Position numbers and translations under genes: made by a program
The notes under the pieces: generated by a model
Seen by the model: the letters and a program-made list of their open reading frames with translations, nothing else
The model's database searches: none
What the model was told of the DNA's origin: nothing
Shown: in pieces, positions 23,330 through 36,414 of the stretch
Position numbering within the stretch: position 1 is the first letter of the stretch
Layout: each line of letters starts with the position of its first letter
NCBI GenBank assembly: GCA_947311845.1
Contig: CAMZMU010000041.1
Location: forward strand, 134,849,849-134,913,848
From: Poa pratensis
Taxonomy: Eukaryota; Streptophyta; Magnoliopsida; Poales; Poaceae
Length of the DNA stretch: 64,000 nucleotides
Direction of reading: 5' to 3'

Positions 23330-24942
23330 AGAGGGAGAGGTTTGAAAGGAAGCTTCACCACATAACCTGGTTTATCATTAGAAACAATAGGAGAAACTTG
23401 GGAAGATTTCTCGTTTTCATTAGTGGCAACATAAGAAACATTTTTCCTTTCATATTTCGGTAAAGTTCCACGCTTTTTAATTTTCTCTATGTAAGCATTT
23501 TCGTGGCAATTCACAACACAATAGAGATGGCATTCCCGCAGAATGTTATTTATCCCAAAAGCACTCATATCTAACAAAGAAGTTTTTTCTGATAACTCTT
23601 CACATCCCAAAAATAACGCAAGTTCATCATAAAGAGTAGAAGTGATCGTTTCATCACAAAAGGGACTTACTATTCTATCATCAAAATGCCAGCATTGGAA
23701 ATTAAAATGACCCTCTTCATTGCAAAGATCACAGATAAGAGGATAAAGGCCACAAACTTTTTTTAGCAAAATCATATAAATCCTTATTCCAAATGCTAGT
23801 TCTTTCATGCTTATGTTGCTTACAATATTTCTCTTCCTCAATCTGAGTCTTTTCACACGGTCTAAGAGCTCCACAAAAATTAACATGCTTATAAGAAATA
23901 TTATTTTCAGAAATTTGAGCATGTCTATTACAATCATTAGTAACAATTTCATTTCATATGCAAACATCTTCGAAAGGTTCATGATACTTGTCCCACTTTT
24001 CTTTAGGAATATTAATATGAGAAGCAAAAGTTCTAAAAAAATCAACACAAATTTGAGAATCAAGCCCAAACTTAGCACTAAGCTTATTAAAACTATCTGT
24101 TTCAACAAAGGACTTAATGCAATCATACTCGTAATTTATACTTGATTCTATACCTTTATCAATCTCCCAATCTTCAGCGTTGTGTTGAATTCTTTCAAGA
24201 AGGTCCCATTTAGCTTCAATCTTCTTACTTGTGAAAGAGCCATCAGAAGAAGCATCTAGAAAATCTTTGTAATGACCTGAAAGTATTGCATAAAAATTAG
24301 TAAAAAATATGTTTTTGGGAAGCTCATGGTTGGGACATTTAAGCATTAATGCTTTAGTTTTCCCCAAGCTTGAGCGATACTTTCTGTGTCATGAGGCCAA
24401 AAATTATAAATGTAATTCATATCTAGATGCATTTCATGAAGAGGATAAAATTTAGAATAAAAGAGAGATTCAAGTTTTTTCCAATCCGAATGCTGAGAAT
24501 TGTCCAGTAGCTCATACCACTCCTTTGCATTGTCTTTTAGTGACAATGGAAATAATTTCTTCATGATTTCTTCTTGCGATAAACCTGCAACCTTAAACAA
24601 CTCACAAAGTTCTGTAAGTTTCAACAAGTGAGCACTTGGATGGACTGATCCATCTCCTGCATAACGATCATCCATAACTCTTTCAACAATTCCCATATGT
24701 ATTTTAAAAGGAATACTTTCAGTAGGTGGACTGAAAATATCACAAGCATCATTACAATTATCATCTATGGGAGACATAGTATTATCAAAGCAAATTTCTT
24801 CCTCCAAAACCGGGGAATTAACAAAATCATTTTCACCCATACCGGCTTCCCCAAGCTTAAAGTCTTCCTTAGCATTAGCCATAATGGTGTTCAAAGAATT
24901 CATAGTAATAACATTGTTATCATCATGCAAATAATTTTCCAT
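23330..24942 (-). pseudogene. Gypsy gag remnant with zinc knuckle, frameshifted
   Basis: The minus-strand start ATG at 24,942 opens MENYLHDDNN. The retrotransposon gag domain follows (LKLTELCELFKV, LFPLSLKDNAKEWYELL, KLESLFYSKFYP). Frame changes occur near 24,360 and 23,960. A later segment contains a CCHC zinc knuckle (CDLCNEEGHFNFQC, about 23,720-23,760) that would bind packaged RNA. The piece ends at 23,330, where it is fused to the truncated LTR; protease, polymerase and integrase are missing. In a live element this would be the capsid/nucleocapsid precursor. It belongs to a different element from the flanking LTR pair and its own LTR is probably the one at 25,008-30,690. Confidence 0.8.
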
Positions 24943-26010
24943 AGGTATATGATGGCCCTTGAAGAGGTTGATCTACGGCGACAGAAAACACTTTGCTGCG
25001 CGCTAAGTTGATCTCCGGTGCGTAGTTACCTGCGTCAAAAGTAAATGGGTTAGGTTGAGACTCCAAGTGCAGAGTGTGTAGTAGTGGAAGACGTGTTTTC
25101 CCCACGAGGGTGACTCGAGGGTTTAATATCGAACTCTCGGGGAATCAGTAGTGAAGATATATCTTCGTATCCTTCTTTTGGTTACCTACAAAACAAAGTT
25201 AAATGTTTTGATCCTCAACCTCACCTGTGGTTGTCAAGCACAAGGTGTAAGAATAATATCAAGATAGTTATGCAATGCAAACAGGAAATAAATATGCAAT
25301 GGTGGTGGATGCAATGGTAAATGCTATTTTTGGGTTTTTTTAATGATGTATGCAAGATGAAAAGTATTTTTGTATTTTCGGATTTAATGATGGCTGAAAA
25401 TGGAAAAGTGGTATATGGTGTTGGAAAGATGTTTCTTATAATAAAAAATGGACCGGGGTTCATGGTTTCACAAATGCACTCTCTCTTTATAAAGTGGCAG
25501 ACAATGGAACACACACAGAGTTAACATATGAGATTGCAACACAAGGTTTGATAACAAGTTACTTAGATATATGGGCATCACGTCCTAACATAGAGACCCT
25601 TTGGTTATTAGTCTCTCTTATACTCCACCAAGATGCGAACTAAATCATAACACCTCGATAATTAAGATAACTCAGAGTAAAGCAATAAGTTTCATGACAT
25701 GAAGTGAAAATAAGAACATGCTAGATCTAGTCACAGGAAGAAGCTTGGTCACCCTCAACCCTTTCAGCATGGTATTTTTGTTTATTCCTAGTGAGGTAAC
25801 AAAGTAAGGTAAACACCCAAGTGGATCGTGATATTAAGTTGTCAGCTTACCGCACTCACCACTCCCCGTTACTCCAACTAATGCACACGTTTCCCACACA
25901 CGCTCTCATAAACATGCTTGATCATAACAAGTAGACAAGAACGGGTACATAATATGCATCTATACTCATAACTGAAACAAACATTGCAATCTCAAACATA
26001 TATTAACTCA

Positions 26011-29000
26011 CTAGTTGAGTGCCCGTGCGTTGCTACGGATCACAAATAAAATATAGATGCGTTGTTATAGACCATATAGATAATTTGTGCAGACCGTGTC
26101 TAAAACGCTACGTCCTATCTTCCATTTCCCTTTGCCTTCCTTCTCCCTCTCTAATCGCTCCACTATATTATGATATCACTCTGTTAACCTTCATTGTTCA
26201 ACTCCTGTCATTCTAGAGGGGTCATTTGAACCGTATCCTGTTTGTGCCACGAAACAATGATCATGGAGATCACATTGTACTTTTCATGCTTAAACACTAT
26301 TAAAATTCCAAGCAACGACACACATGGAGCAAAGCATAAAAATAACGATCTCCAAATCGGTTCTGCCAATGCCAACACCTGTGAGAACTAAAATAAAGCA
26401 TTCATACATACCAGCACAAATTATCGAGCGTCCTTTTGATAATATGTACATTCATACATTCAAAGGCGAACATGATGCATCTTCCTAATTGCTAAAATCG
26501 TCTGGATCTCATGCAGCTTGTTTCGGGTCTTAGAACCATCTATAGTTCAAAACCCAGTAGTCATTTAGTGGATCAAATGCAAGTACTTTACAATTCAGGG
26601 CATACACAATTATCCACATGTACATAGCAGGGCCAACCATGATGATGAAGTACCAATTTAATAGTAAAAAAGATCCATGGAGGATACACCAAATACATCA
26701 ATCTTTGAGCACATGTATGCCTTATATGTACGTATGCGTACTTGATGCCGGTTCTCCTCCCTGCTGCTATTCACACCGCATGGTCGCCGCCACTGCTCAA
26801 GACCGTTTCTTGTCTCTCTCTCCACGGTGTTGACTGGTGACGGGTGCACGGGCGACGAGACGACGAGCGGGCGGAGCCGTAGGCAGGCGTGGAGTGTGAC
26901 AGCAGCATGTTGTGATGTTTTTCTGATATAATTTATAATATAGAAATAGCAAAAAGATTTAAGTACGACATAAGAAAATGCTTTCTAAACCGACGTGCCT
27001 AACTATCCTGTTCACAAACACACTCAACATTATATACTTATGCCCAACTAAATGGTGATGCTCTTGTGACTGGTTGTAGGGGTGCAAGGATATGAGTTAG
27101 CAGTTTGGCAATGAGGATTGAGTTGGAACTTGCATGTAACTAAAAGCAATCCGATAATGTTAGTTATAGTACAATATTAAACTGAAAAATACTTTACCAT
27201 GAATGAACATTGACAAATAATGACATTTTTTGTTATCTATAAGCGTGGGTCGTTGTAGAATATCAAATTCTGATTGTAGGAGACATTTCTTCAGCACTAT
27301 AAGAATCTTAAACACATGGGAGCCCATGAAAAGCAACCTGGTGGCAGTGAACGTACCTTCTCTTGAAATCTTTCCCACCATGGCATACTATTGGGAAGAA
27401 GACAACACCTCTCCATGTTGTATTAGCTTGGGCATCTTCAAAATATACTCCAGCTCCAAGCCAACTTAAGTGACCAACAATATCTTGAGACAAAAGTTTC
27501 TCATCACATATAATCGTAATTATTGCCGGTGCTTGAAGATAGCAAGACTGGCCTTTTCAAATTTTGATGAATCAACAAAGGAAGCTCTTCTAGAATTCTA
27601 GCCTCGCGATGACCTTGCTTTCACTGACAAATAAAAGTGTCAGCGTGTAACGCGTAAAGGACAACAAGTGAGTATCGTGACATAAACTGACACTATTGAA
27701 AGTGGTATGCAGACATGCCTAATGAACTCATAATACGGTATATCAGGAGTATCAGTAGAGGAATATGGGCTCTATCTGATGCAAATTAAATGTCTAGGCC
27801 TGTGCTCGTTTTCCAGGTCAAGATCGATCTTAAAATCAATTGAGGATACGGAGAATACAGAAAAAAGATTTTTTTTACAAACCTTTTATGAGAATGTGTA
27901 GCTGGCCTAATCTGTTGCCTATCAGTTGGCCATGATACTTACATCTGCACTGAAGTTGTGTTTTTCCTCGTGTAAATTAAAATCAACTTTGGTTTAAGAT
28001 ATCCCTTTTTTTGCAGTTCCTGGAGAAATATGGTAACAAGCTTTCTGAACATTCTCCCGCGAGAGAATGCGTTAGTGTGAAGTTCTTTATCATCGTTATA
28101 AGCTTGATCGAGGAGCTTGAAGTGAAGCAGAAAAGGCTTGTTCACCAAAATGATACCATCGCTTGTGGAGGTTACCGAAGTCAAAGTTCTCACTATCCTT
28201 CAGAGCACCCATAAGAATAGATGGTATTGATCTCACCATATTTTCCACCGGCTCTGAAGTGTTCTCCTTAACTGTTTCCTCAACAAATATTTTCAGAATT
28301 GGAACAACTACTTTATTTGCATTTCTGATCTCAATTCGACCAAAAACAACTCACAGGACATACTATTTGCATCCAACCAGAAAACCCTAAGAATAGTATC
28401 ACCAACTTCGAGTGTATAGTTCAGCTATCCTCCCCAAAATGTCTGGTGAACCTCGTATACACTTCAAGCTCCGCCTTGCTCACTGGTGGTCTCTGCCTCA
28501 CAAGGACCTTTTCGAAGTCTGACCTGTAGCTCCGAGGCAGGGTAATTTACACGACCACATGAAAACACCATGTTAGCAAAACAAAAAAGAATAAAGCGAG
28601 AGGCAGTAAAATGTGCAGTAATTTACATCACCACAGGGAAACACCATCTGAGCACGAAACGAACAAATCAAGAAGCAGAATATGACGAACTAAAAAAATT
28701 AACCAATTCGGCAGTGGTGAAGATCGTCTTCGCGCTCAGCAATCTCCTCCATGGCTCCGACCAGAACCCTTACAGTCACCCTTATCTGTTACAGAAATCA
28801 GAGGTACTTCAGTTAAACGGACAAATATCAAGTGTCAATACGTGGGAACAAAGAAATTGACACACATCTTGCATAAACAGTGTTAATACAGTAATGCTCT
28901 ACAGGTTTGGAGCAAGACAGGATTTTTTAAAAGTTTGCCATGACAAAGTGAGAATGAAACAGCTAAGCACCACGTAACCTAAAAAGCAAAAATTAGAAAA

Positions 29001-29976
29001 GTAAGTCCATTTCGTCTAATATGATCCCTTGAACAAAACTGAACTGCATCTCTTGTTCAAAGCTTAAGTGTTTCAGTTAAACAGAAATACTGTAACTTCA
29101 GATCTTAAAATAACTCAAGAAGAAAGACCTAGCTGATGTATGCCATTGCTATTCTGAAAGGGTAGAGAGCACAGATGCACCAAGAGAGGCAGTAAATATA
29201 ATGTCCAGTAAGATGAACATCAATGGTGTGACATTGTCGCTTGTTACAGTAATTGCAGGAGCTGATGTCCAAAGGTATCCAACCGTATGTGCTTGTAGTT
29301 ACACTGCCTCAATTTTTCTTCTTGTTCATACAATATCTTTACATCGGTTTATTCAGCATCAGATTCTATGAAATTCCTGTATTAATCTGACCAAACGCAA
29401 ATGACTTGGTGGATGAAAATAAGCCTTCCAGCATTAAATTGAATCAAGAGACCAGCCAGCTAGGAAAAATAGACGAAGATATGAAATATAAGGAACCAGC
29501 AGGGGAAGGAGCCGTACCCATGGTTGCTCGACGGGGAGGTGGAGGAGGCGTCGCCGGCGACCGCCGCGGCGCCAACACGGACGCGGAAGGGGGCAGGGCA
29601 GAAGAGAGGGCTCAGAGCGGTGGATGGCGTTGGCTGCGGCTGCCGGACACCCGCTCGATCTTACAAACGGAACAGCCGGCGAGGGTGTTGTGGTGCACGG
29701 GCGACGGCGACTCGGATCTAGGCATACGGGAAGGCGGACGATGGCCCCCACGCCGGCGGCGGCGACGCTATGAGGTCGCAGCACAGCTGAACCCTATTCT
29801 CTCGCTTCGCACGAGCGGGAATGGGGTAGACAGGGGGGCTCGCGAAGGAAACACTTTTCTTAATGGGCCGGCCCATATTAGCGACGGTAGACCGAGATCG
29901 ATCCATCGGACGAAGAGATGTTGGACGAAAATTTCTGCCAGTTACGTACGTACGAACTCCCATTTAATAGTAAAGA
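26011..29976 (-). mobile_element. Helitron (reverse), non-autonomous, with a captured exon
   Basis: On the minus strand it starts TCTTTACTATTAAATGGG after an A, and ends CCGTAGCAACGCACGG (hairpin), GCACTCAA, CTAG before a T. Insertion between A and T without duplication, a 5' TC, a 3' CTAG and a subterminal hairpin are the defining Helitron marks. The same 3' end occurs in the element ending at 37,889. No Rep/helicase is present. Inside are a VPS4/SKD1-like last exon and several unrecognised short ORFs (27,308-27,493 and 27,939-28,193, minus; 29,406-29,996, plus, GC-rich), possibly other captured pieces. Confidence 0.75.
28421..28523 (-). pseudogene. VPS4/SKD1-like AAA ATPase C-terminal exon fragment
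   Basis: After an acceptor-like CTACAG the minus strand encodes SDFEKVLVRQRPPVSKAELE, then VYTRFTRHFGEDS and a stop at 28,421. This resembles the C-terminal helix of plant SKD1/VPS4 ATPases, which disassemble ESCRT-III. The ATPase core is not present in the window. It was probably captured by the Helitron. The identification comes from remembered family similarity over 33 residues and needs a search. Confidence 0.5.
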
Positions 29977-30913
29977 TAGAAAGATCCACCACATAGGTAT
30001 TACAACGGTGACCGTAATCATATTCAGCAGCTCATACGGTACTAATTAGTGAAGCTCAAGAGAGGAGAGATACATAAGTTACTTCCACAAACCCATAGTC
30101 CAGAGGTGGACTACTCCCTCTTCATCATGGAGACGGCGGAGAAGTCGATGGAGAAGATGGAGACCACCCCGGCAGCGCCCCGCCGGAGTTTTCCCCTCCA
30201 ATCTACAGCTCCTGATCTCCGTTTCGGTGTTTCTGTGTTTGTGTGGCGCTCCTTCCAGAGAACGTCGGGGGACCTTTTTTATAGGCGTTTTTAGGTCAAG
30301 ACGGAGTCGGTGGACGAAAGATCGACGGCAACGGAGCCACGAGGCCCAAACAAGTGGGCCCCACGCGGCCACAGTACCTGGCCGCGTGGGCCACCCCTTT
30401 TTGCCTTGCGGGCTCTGTTTGCTTGATTCCTTCGCTCCTACGTCTTCTTCCTTCCAAAATAACGACCTCTGTATTTTTCCAGGATTTTATGACGACGTTT
30501 GGGTCCCTGAAACATAAAAGGAAAGAAATAGGGTTTTCTGCCTGCGCAGAGTTAATTCCATAAAAATAGGAAACAATTATTTTATTTCCTAAAATCATTA
30601 AATAACAGTGTTATAACCCTTATATGATGCAAATATGATTAGAATATAAGTGATAAAGTGCAAAGTTCATGTATGCATTTTACATGCATCAGTATATTAA
30701 ACGTAACACTTTTAGTAGGTGGAGGACCCCTCGCAGCCTCAAGAGCAGCGAAAAGGATGTCTCCAAACATTAATTCAAATGTAGACGGCTCCATAATTAA
30801 ATAAAGTAACAAACGGAAATAAAAACAGCGCTAGCCTAACTAGTGAAATAAAAAACAAGAAACAAATAGATCAAATAGCAAGATCTAAAGGTGATACCTT
30901 CAAGCGCTCACCT

Positions 30914-30930
30914 CCACGGCAACGGCGTCA
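30914..30930 (-). other. Degenerate primer-binding site
   Basis: The minus strand reads TGACGCCGTTGCCGTGG just inside the right LTR. It is close to the TGGCGCCGTTGCCGGGG site usual in plant gypsy elements of this type. It confirms the reverse orientation of the right LTR. Confidence 0.65.
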
Positions 30931-30940
30931 GAAAAGAGCT

Positions 30941-32231
30941 TGATGTCTACTACACGCTTCTATTCTTGTAGATAGTGTTGGGCCTCCAAGTGCAGAGGTT
31001 TGTAGGACAGCCACAAATTTTCCTTAAGTGAGTAACCCAAGGTTTATCGAACTCAGGGAGGTAGAGGTCAAAGATATCCCTCTCAAGCAACCATGCAATA
31101 AAAATACAAGAAGTCTCTTGTGTCCCCAACACACCCAATACACTTGTCAGATGTATAGGCGCACTAGTTCGGCGAAGAGATAGTAAAATGCAAGTGATAT
31201 GGATGGTAACAAGTGGTATTTGTAATGTGTAATAAAAATAGCAGCAAGCAAGCATGTCACAAAGTGACTAAAAACGGTGTTCCGATGATTGGAAACAAGG
31301 CCTAAGGATCATACTTTCACTAGTGGACTCTCTCAACAACATTAACACAATTGAACACATGCATGGTACTTCCTCTTAAACATGTAAATTAGATGCTACT
31401 CGGAACTGTTCTTCCACTGGATAAGAAACATCATTACTACTGCGTAGGGATACAAAAGCGCACCTTAAAGTTGGGTCACCACAGTTAATGCATAGGTCTA
31501 TCACCCCTTAAAGTCCGAACACCACAATTTCATAAGACCATCCATAGAGTCACACACGCCACCCACACTGTCACCATGGCTTTGTGTTGTCAACAGTGAC
31601 TCCGGAAATTATACATAAAACCATAACATAATAAAGAGGAAACACCATATATGAATTCAACTAGATTAACAATGCTCATGATCACATAAGTTCACATAAT
31701 GGGAGTGAGAGATAAACCACATAGCTACGGTACGAGCCCTCAGCCCTGAGGGAGACTACTCACACATGGCCATGGTGAGCAAACTTGATGGAGAGGTGCA
31801 GCCCGGATGTGTTTCTGGAGAAATCCTTCGGGGGTCGTCGTTTTTAGGTCAGGAGGGTATTTATGGGCGAAGAGGCGACATAAGGCGATGGACGAGGCGC
31901 CCAGGTGACCCCCAGGCGCGGCCAAGGCTGGGCCATGCCTAGGCCCCACCTGGAGGCTGTGGGGCCCTCCTAGGCTTGTCCTTATGGCTTCCAGAGTCTT
32001 CCGGCGAAAAAGAATTTCTGTAATTTTTCGGGATTTTTCTGAGCATTTTGGATTTTGGACCTTTTCTGCAATGCACAGACATAATAAACAGAAACTGGCA
32101 TTGGGCAACTTGTTAATAGGTTAGTTCTAGAAAATATGCCAAAATGATATAAAACATTATAAAAGCATGTGGCAATGATATATAATATGCATGGAACAAC
32201 CAAAAATTATAGATACGTTTGAGACTTATCA
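30941..32231 (-). repeat. Right (5') LTR of the nest, complete
   Basis: 1,291 bp, TGATAAGTCTCAAACG...GTAGACATCA on the minus strand. The partner of 22,142-23,329. It contains a spacer-like run of LTR sequence without coding potential. Confidence 0.9.
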
Positions 32232-32560
32232 ATAACGAAAGGTCGTGTCGTATATTCCAACGCAGTACCACTACCTTCCCCTGAAAGCGAGTGTTTCAGC
32301 CTCTAAAGCATCAATGCAGCAGGAATAATATTTGCAAGATGTGAGGATCAAGTCGTCGTTAGCATGTCTTATCACTGACGCCACCCCTGCATCTCTACTT
32401 GCACTACCATATGAACCATCCACGGACACCGCTATCCACCCATCAGGTGGTTTTGGCCAGCTTGCTACACCCGAGTCCTAAACCTTGGCGACCCATTTTT
32501 TCACTGATTCAACTCCCACAACAGCTTTTCCTTCTAAGATATATCTTCCGTCATTTGCAT
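32232..32560 (-). pseudogene. RNase H-like (RVT_3) fragment, N-terminal half
   Basis: The minus strand encodes SVKKWVAKV, a TAG stop (32,481-32,483), then PPDGWIAVSVDGSYGSA, GVASVIRHAND and ALEAETLA. The VDGS and EAE motifs carry the first acidic catalytic positions of the RNase H fold. One frame change occurs before the break at 32,232, where the retrotransposon nest begins. The C-terminal half is at 21,877-22,141. The gene is dead by stop, frameshift and insertion. Confidence 0.65.
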
Positions 32561-32763
32561 TAATTTGAATCAATGAATTGATATTGAAGTCAAAATAAAC
32601 AAAATAAAGTGGTGCTTGTTCATACATAACAAAGCAGTGCATACATTGCATACATATTAGTCTAAACAACCGCCAAATCACAAGTACTGAAATTTTATTA
32701 CAATCCATTCCAGGCATGTTCAACTGGAATTTCCAACTAACCTAACACAAGTACTTACCAACT

Positions 32764-32979
32764 TCACTCTCTATTCACTACCATTTTCCCTGCCACTAAA
32801 CCTAGCACGAAGACAATGAAAACAAACACCGCATTAATATATTTGCTCTTCATAGCATCTATTTCTGCATTCTTCTTTCTCAATTGATCTTGCAAAGACA
32901 TAACAACAGTCTCTCTCGTTGTTGCATCTTCAGACATAGGCGTCACAATTGCAGTTGAATCTTTATGTCCGAGCAACAC
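32764..32979 (-). pseudogene. Short ORF with C-terminal membrane segment, MULE cargo
   Basis: A 71-residue minus-strand ORF with a coiled-coil-like stretch (LQDQLRKKNAEIDAMKSKY) followed by a hydrophobic helix (AVFVFIVFVLGLVAGK). The layout resembles the tail of grass GRF-type zinc-finger proteins often found with transposons, but the zinc finger itself is not in this ORF. I do not assign a function. Confidence 0.35.
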
Positions 32980-33222
32980 TTCCTTATCCTTTCAACCTCC
33001 AAACTTCATCTCTCAAATCTCCAATTAAATCACTGAAATACATCTAAAATGGATCATCATGCCACTCAACATAGCCACATCCACCATGCTATTCAATCAA
33101 AGGCAGAGAAGAAAGGAGCAGAACAAAATTGAGCAGAGAAATCGGGGCTCACCATTGCATCCACGCACACGTAGTACCTTCTTCCTGGGTTCTGACGGCT
33201 CCACGAGATCTATCTCAGCTCT

Positions 33223-36200
33223 TGATACGTCTCAAATGTATCTATAATTTTTGGTTGTTCCATGCTTGTTATATATCATTGCCACATGTTTTTACATCAT
33301 TTTGGTGCATTTTATGGAACTAACCTATTAACAAGATGCCCAATGCCAGTTCTTGTTTTCTGCTGTCTTTTTTGTTTCAGAAATCCTAGTAATGAAACAT
33401 TCTCCGAAAGATCTGAAAATTTACGAGGATTATTTTTATGAATAAAGTAAGACGGAGTCCAAAGGGCAGCCAGGGGGCCACCCTGGCCTCCATACGCCAC
33501 CCAGGCGTGGCAGGGGAGGGCCCGCGCCTTGGGAGGGGGTCTGGCTGCCTCCAGAAACTTCCTGCGCTTCCTCTTCGCCTATAAATTCCCTTCCTCCCGA
33601 AAACCCTAAGTATCCGATCATATTTTATAGAAAACATCCGAGGCGGCCGCCGTCGCCCACCCTAGTTCGGGAGGGTTCTGAAACTCTCTTCCCGGCACCC
33701 TGCCGGAGGGGGAGATTATCACCGGAGGCATCTACACCACCATGCTTGCCTCCGGAGTGATGCATGAGTAGTCCACCACGGGACTACGGGTCCATGGCAG
33801 TAGCTAGTGAAAGGAATATGCCCGACAGGCAATAATAAAGTGGTTATTATCATATTCTATGTTTATGATAAATGTTTATTTCTCATGCTAGAATTGTATT
33901 AATCGGAAACGTTAATACATGTGTGACTAATAAACAAGTAAGAGTTCCTAGTAACGCCTCTCGTTTAACTAGCTCGTTTATTAACTGATGATCAAGGTTT
34001 CCTGATCATGAACATAGGATGTTGTTAATAACAGGATCACAACATTAGGAGAATGATGTGATGAACATACACCCGGAATTAGATATGGCAATACGATCAG
34101 TCATTAAGTTTACATTGTTATATCTTTCACATATGAAGTAACCCTAATCCTTAGACCACGAGATCATGTCAATCACTAACACCGGAAGAGTGCTTTGATG
34201 ACATCAAACGTCACACCGTAACAGGGTGACTATAAAGGTGGCGTTGGGTACTCTGAAAGTATTAGTTGAGGCTCATGGATCAAGAGTGGGATTTGTCGAT
34301 CCAAATGACGGAGATATATACTCTGGGCCCTCTTGGTGGTATCACATCGACACCGCTTGCAAGAACGTGACTAGGTCACAAGGATGTCATATCACGAAAC
34401 GAGTAAAGAGTACTTGTCGGTAACGAGATCGAACTAGGTATAGTTGATACAAATGATCAGATCTCGTACAAGTAAAATATCGTGAGACAGAAGGAATTAG
34501 TTACGACGTTTATGGTTCACGCGATCACATGATTCATCGTTGAATGTGTAGGAGTCATTCCGGATCTCTAGATCCCGCTGTTGACTATTGATCGGAGAGT
34601 TGTCTCGATCATGTCTACATTATTCACGAACCGTAGGGTGGCACACTTAAGGTTTGCCGACGCTATTCAGAGGATACGGAATATTGGAGAAAAGTTTGGA
34701 CAACACCGAAATTGTTTCGGGTAATATTGAAATAGTTCAAGGAGGTAAGTGTTAATGTTTGTTGATTAAAAGAATCAACAAATATTAAATCTCAATAAAA
34801 GAATTTAAAATGTTTTATTCATTTATGGGAGAAAAAACTCTTGGGATTTATGAGTGGGGGTTTCTACCAAATTAAGAGGAAGTTTCAAGTGAGTTAAAAT
34901 GGAGTTACCACTCACATTAAGAGGGATGAAATGAGATTTCTCCTTGGGCTGGCGTATCCCTAGGGGCTGCTGCCTTCCCTCTCCTATATATTGAGTGGTC
35001 TCTCATTTGCTCTTGGACTTGTCCACTTGTTCCTCTTCCCGCTGTTCCACAGAAAAAGACATGGCTTAGGCGAAGCCCTGCAGAAATATTTTATCCACCA
35101 CCACAACCACCACGTAGAAGTGTTGTTGGACTTCCCGATGGATCCTCTACTTCCGCTGCCCCGCTAGAACGAGGGAACGGAGGTCGTCATCAAGATGTAC
35201 GTGTGACCGAGTACGGAAGCGCTGCCCGTTGCAGCGTTCATCTTCACAATCTTGAGATCGGTAAGTGATCGACTACACCATCCACGAGAATCATTCTCGA
35301 AACGCTTTTGGTCTTTGAGGGTGAGTTCTTTTGGAACTTGGTTCTACTCGTTGCTTGCATCCACTAGATTAGATCTTGGTGTCTTGGTTGTTCTTATCGT
35401 AGGAATTTTTTTGTTTTCTATGCTACGGACCCTTCAGCTACATGGTTGTCTCTTCTCCTTGTACCTACATGTTTAGATCTTGGGAGTTGCCTAACATGAT
35501 CAAGATCATTTTTATGTAATGCTACATGTTGTGTTTGCTGGGATCCGATGAATTGTGGAAATCATGACTGTTTGTTCAGTTTATCTATGATATGTTTTAT
35601 TTATAATCTTGCATGCTTTTCGATGCTAGTAGTTGCTTTGGCCGAAGTAGTTGCTAGTATGTTCAGAGGGGGTATTTATGATAGATAGTAGGTTCATGTC
35701 TCTTTGGTCTGAGTTCGAGTAAACAAAAACGATTAAGACTAAAGATGTGTTGTTGCTACTAGGGATAAAACAACGGTGTTTATTGCTTTGTGTAGTAACC
35801 ATTGCTTACATTATGTACAATGCTTATTGTAATTATCTGTTGCTTGCAACTTAACACTTTCGGGTGACATGCTAGGGGTAGATTATTAGTCATAGATGCA
35901 ATTGGATAACAGTCTATGTATTTTGACGTAATGCCCAAGTAAATGAAACGGTGAACTATATTATGTTATGATAGCATTGTGATGCGCCCACAATTTGTCA
36001 ATTGCCTAGCTGTATTTTGTTATCCAACATGTATTCTTTTGGAGAGACACCTCTAGTGAACTATGAACCCTGGTCCTATTTTCTCATACTGCTTACACCG
36101 TTTCAATATCTTTTCATAATCATTTGCTCGCTGGTCATTTTTGCTCTCATAATATTTTCCACACTATACGTTTAATCTTTTGTTTACAGCAAGCCAGGGA

Positions 36201-36414
36201 GATTGACAACCTTCATGTTTCGTTGGGGGCAAAGTAGCTTGATTGTGTTGTGTGCAGGTCCACGTTAACTTGCTGGCGCCAGGTTGACACCAAGTTGAAG
36301 TCTCTCAAGTCCTATTGGTTCGATAACCTTGGTTTTGTATCAAGGGAAAACTTCTGCTATGATGCATCATACCTTCCTCTTGGGGTTTCCCAACGGGCTG
36401 TTGAAGCCGCATCA
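33223..36414 (+). mobile_element. Lone forward LTR, split by a solo copia-type LTR
   Basis: Starts TGATACGTCTCAAATG and probably ends GAAGCCGCATCA at 36,414, giving inverted TGATRCG/CGCATCA ends. The start matches that of the right LTR of the neighbouring nest. Without the 1,629-bp insertion (33,808-35,436) it is about 1.6 kb. No internal domain or second LTR is present and I find no convincing target duplication, so it may be a deletion remnant rather than a clean solo LTR. Confidence 0.6.
33808..35436 (+). mobile_element. Solo LTR, probable copia type
   Basis: Begins TGAAAGGAATATGCCCGA and ends GCTACGGACCCTTCA, giving inverted TGAAAGG/CCCTTCA ends. Flanks are GCTAG (33,803-33,807) and GCTAC (35,437-35,441), a 5-bp duplication with one change. 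Internal words (TGCTAGAATTGTATTAA, GGCGAAGCCCTGC) are familiar from a Triticeae copia LTR family. There is no coding sequence; the 65-aa ORF at 34,226 is chance. Confidence 0.78.

Larger units (their letters stand above)
25008..30690 (-). repeat. Putative 5' LTR of the gag element, split by a Helitron
   Basis: The minus strand starts TGATGCATGTAAAATGC at 30,690 and seems to end CCGGAGATCA at 25,008, next to the gag leader. The Helitron 26,011-29,976 sits inside it, leaving about 1.7 kb. It contains LTR-like words shared with neighbours (CTCCAAGTGCAGAG at 25,062, CTCGGGGAATC). The ends are tentative because no second copy exists. Confidence 0.45.
22142..32231 (-). mobile_element. Gypsy-type LTR retrotransposon nest inserted in the RVT_3 fragment
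   Basis: Bounded by two reverse-oriented LTRs of one family: 22,142-23,329 (truncated) and 30,941-32,231 (complete, TGATAAG...GACATCA on the minus strand). The target duplication is ATAAC at 32,232-32,236 against GATAC at 22,137-22,141, consistent with one base lost. The target reading frame continues across the two flanks, which supports a single insertion. Its own internal region is almost gone: only a primer-site leader (30,691-30,940) remains, and the rest is filled by a second element (gag at 23,330-24,942, LTR at about 25,008-30,690) and a Helitron. Confidence 0.68.

Noticed and set aside
23080..24126. A 348-aa reverse ORF running from gag into the truncated LTR
   Set aside because: The last third is LTR read in frame by chance after the junction at 23,329; only the part above it is gag.
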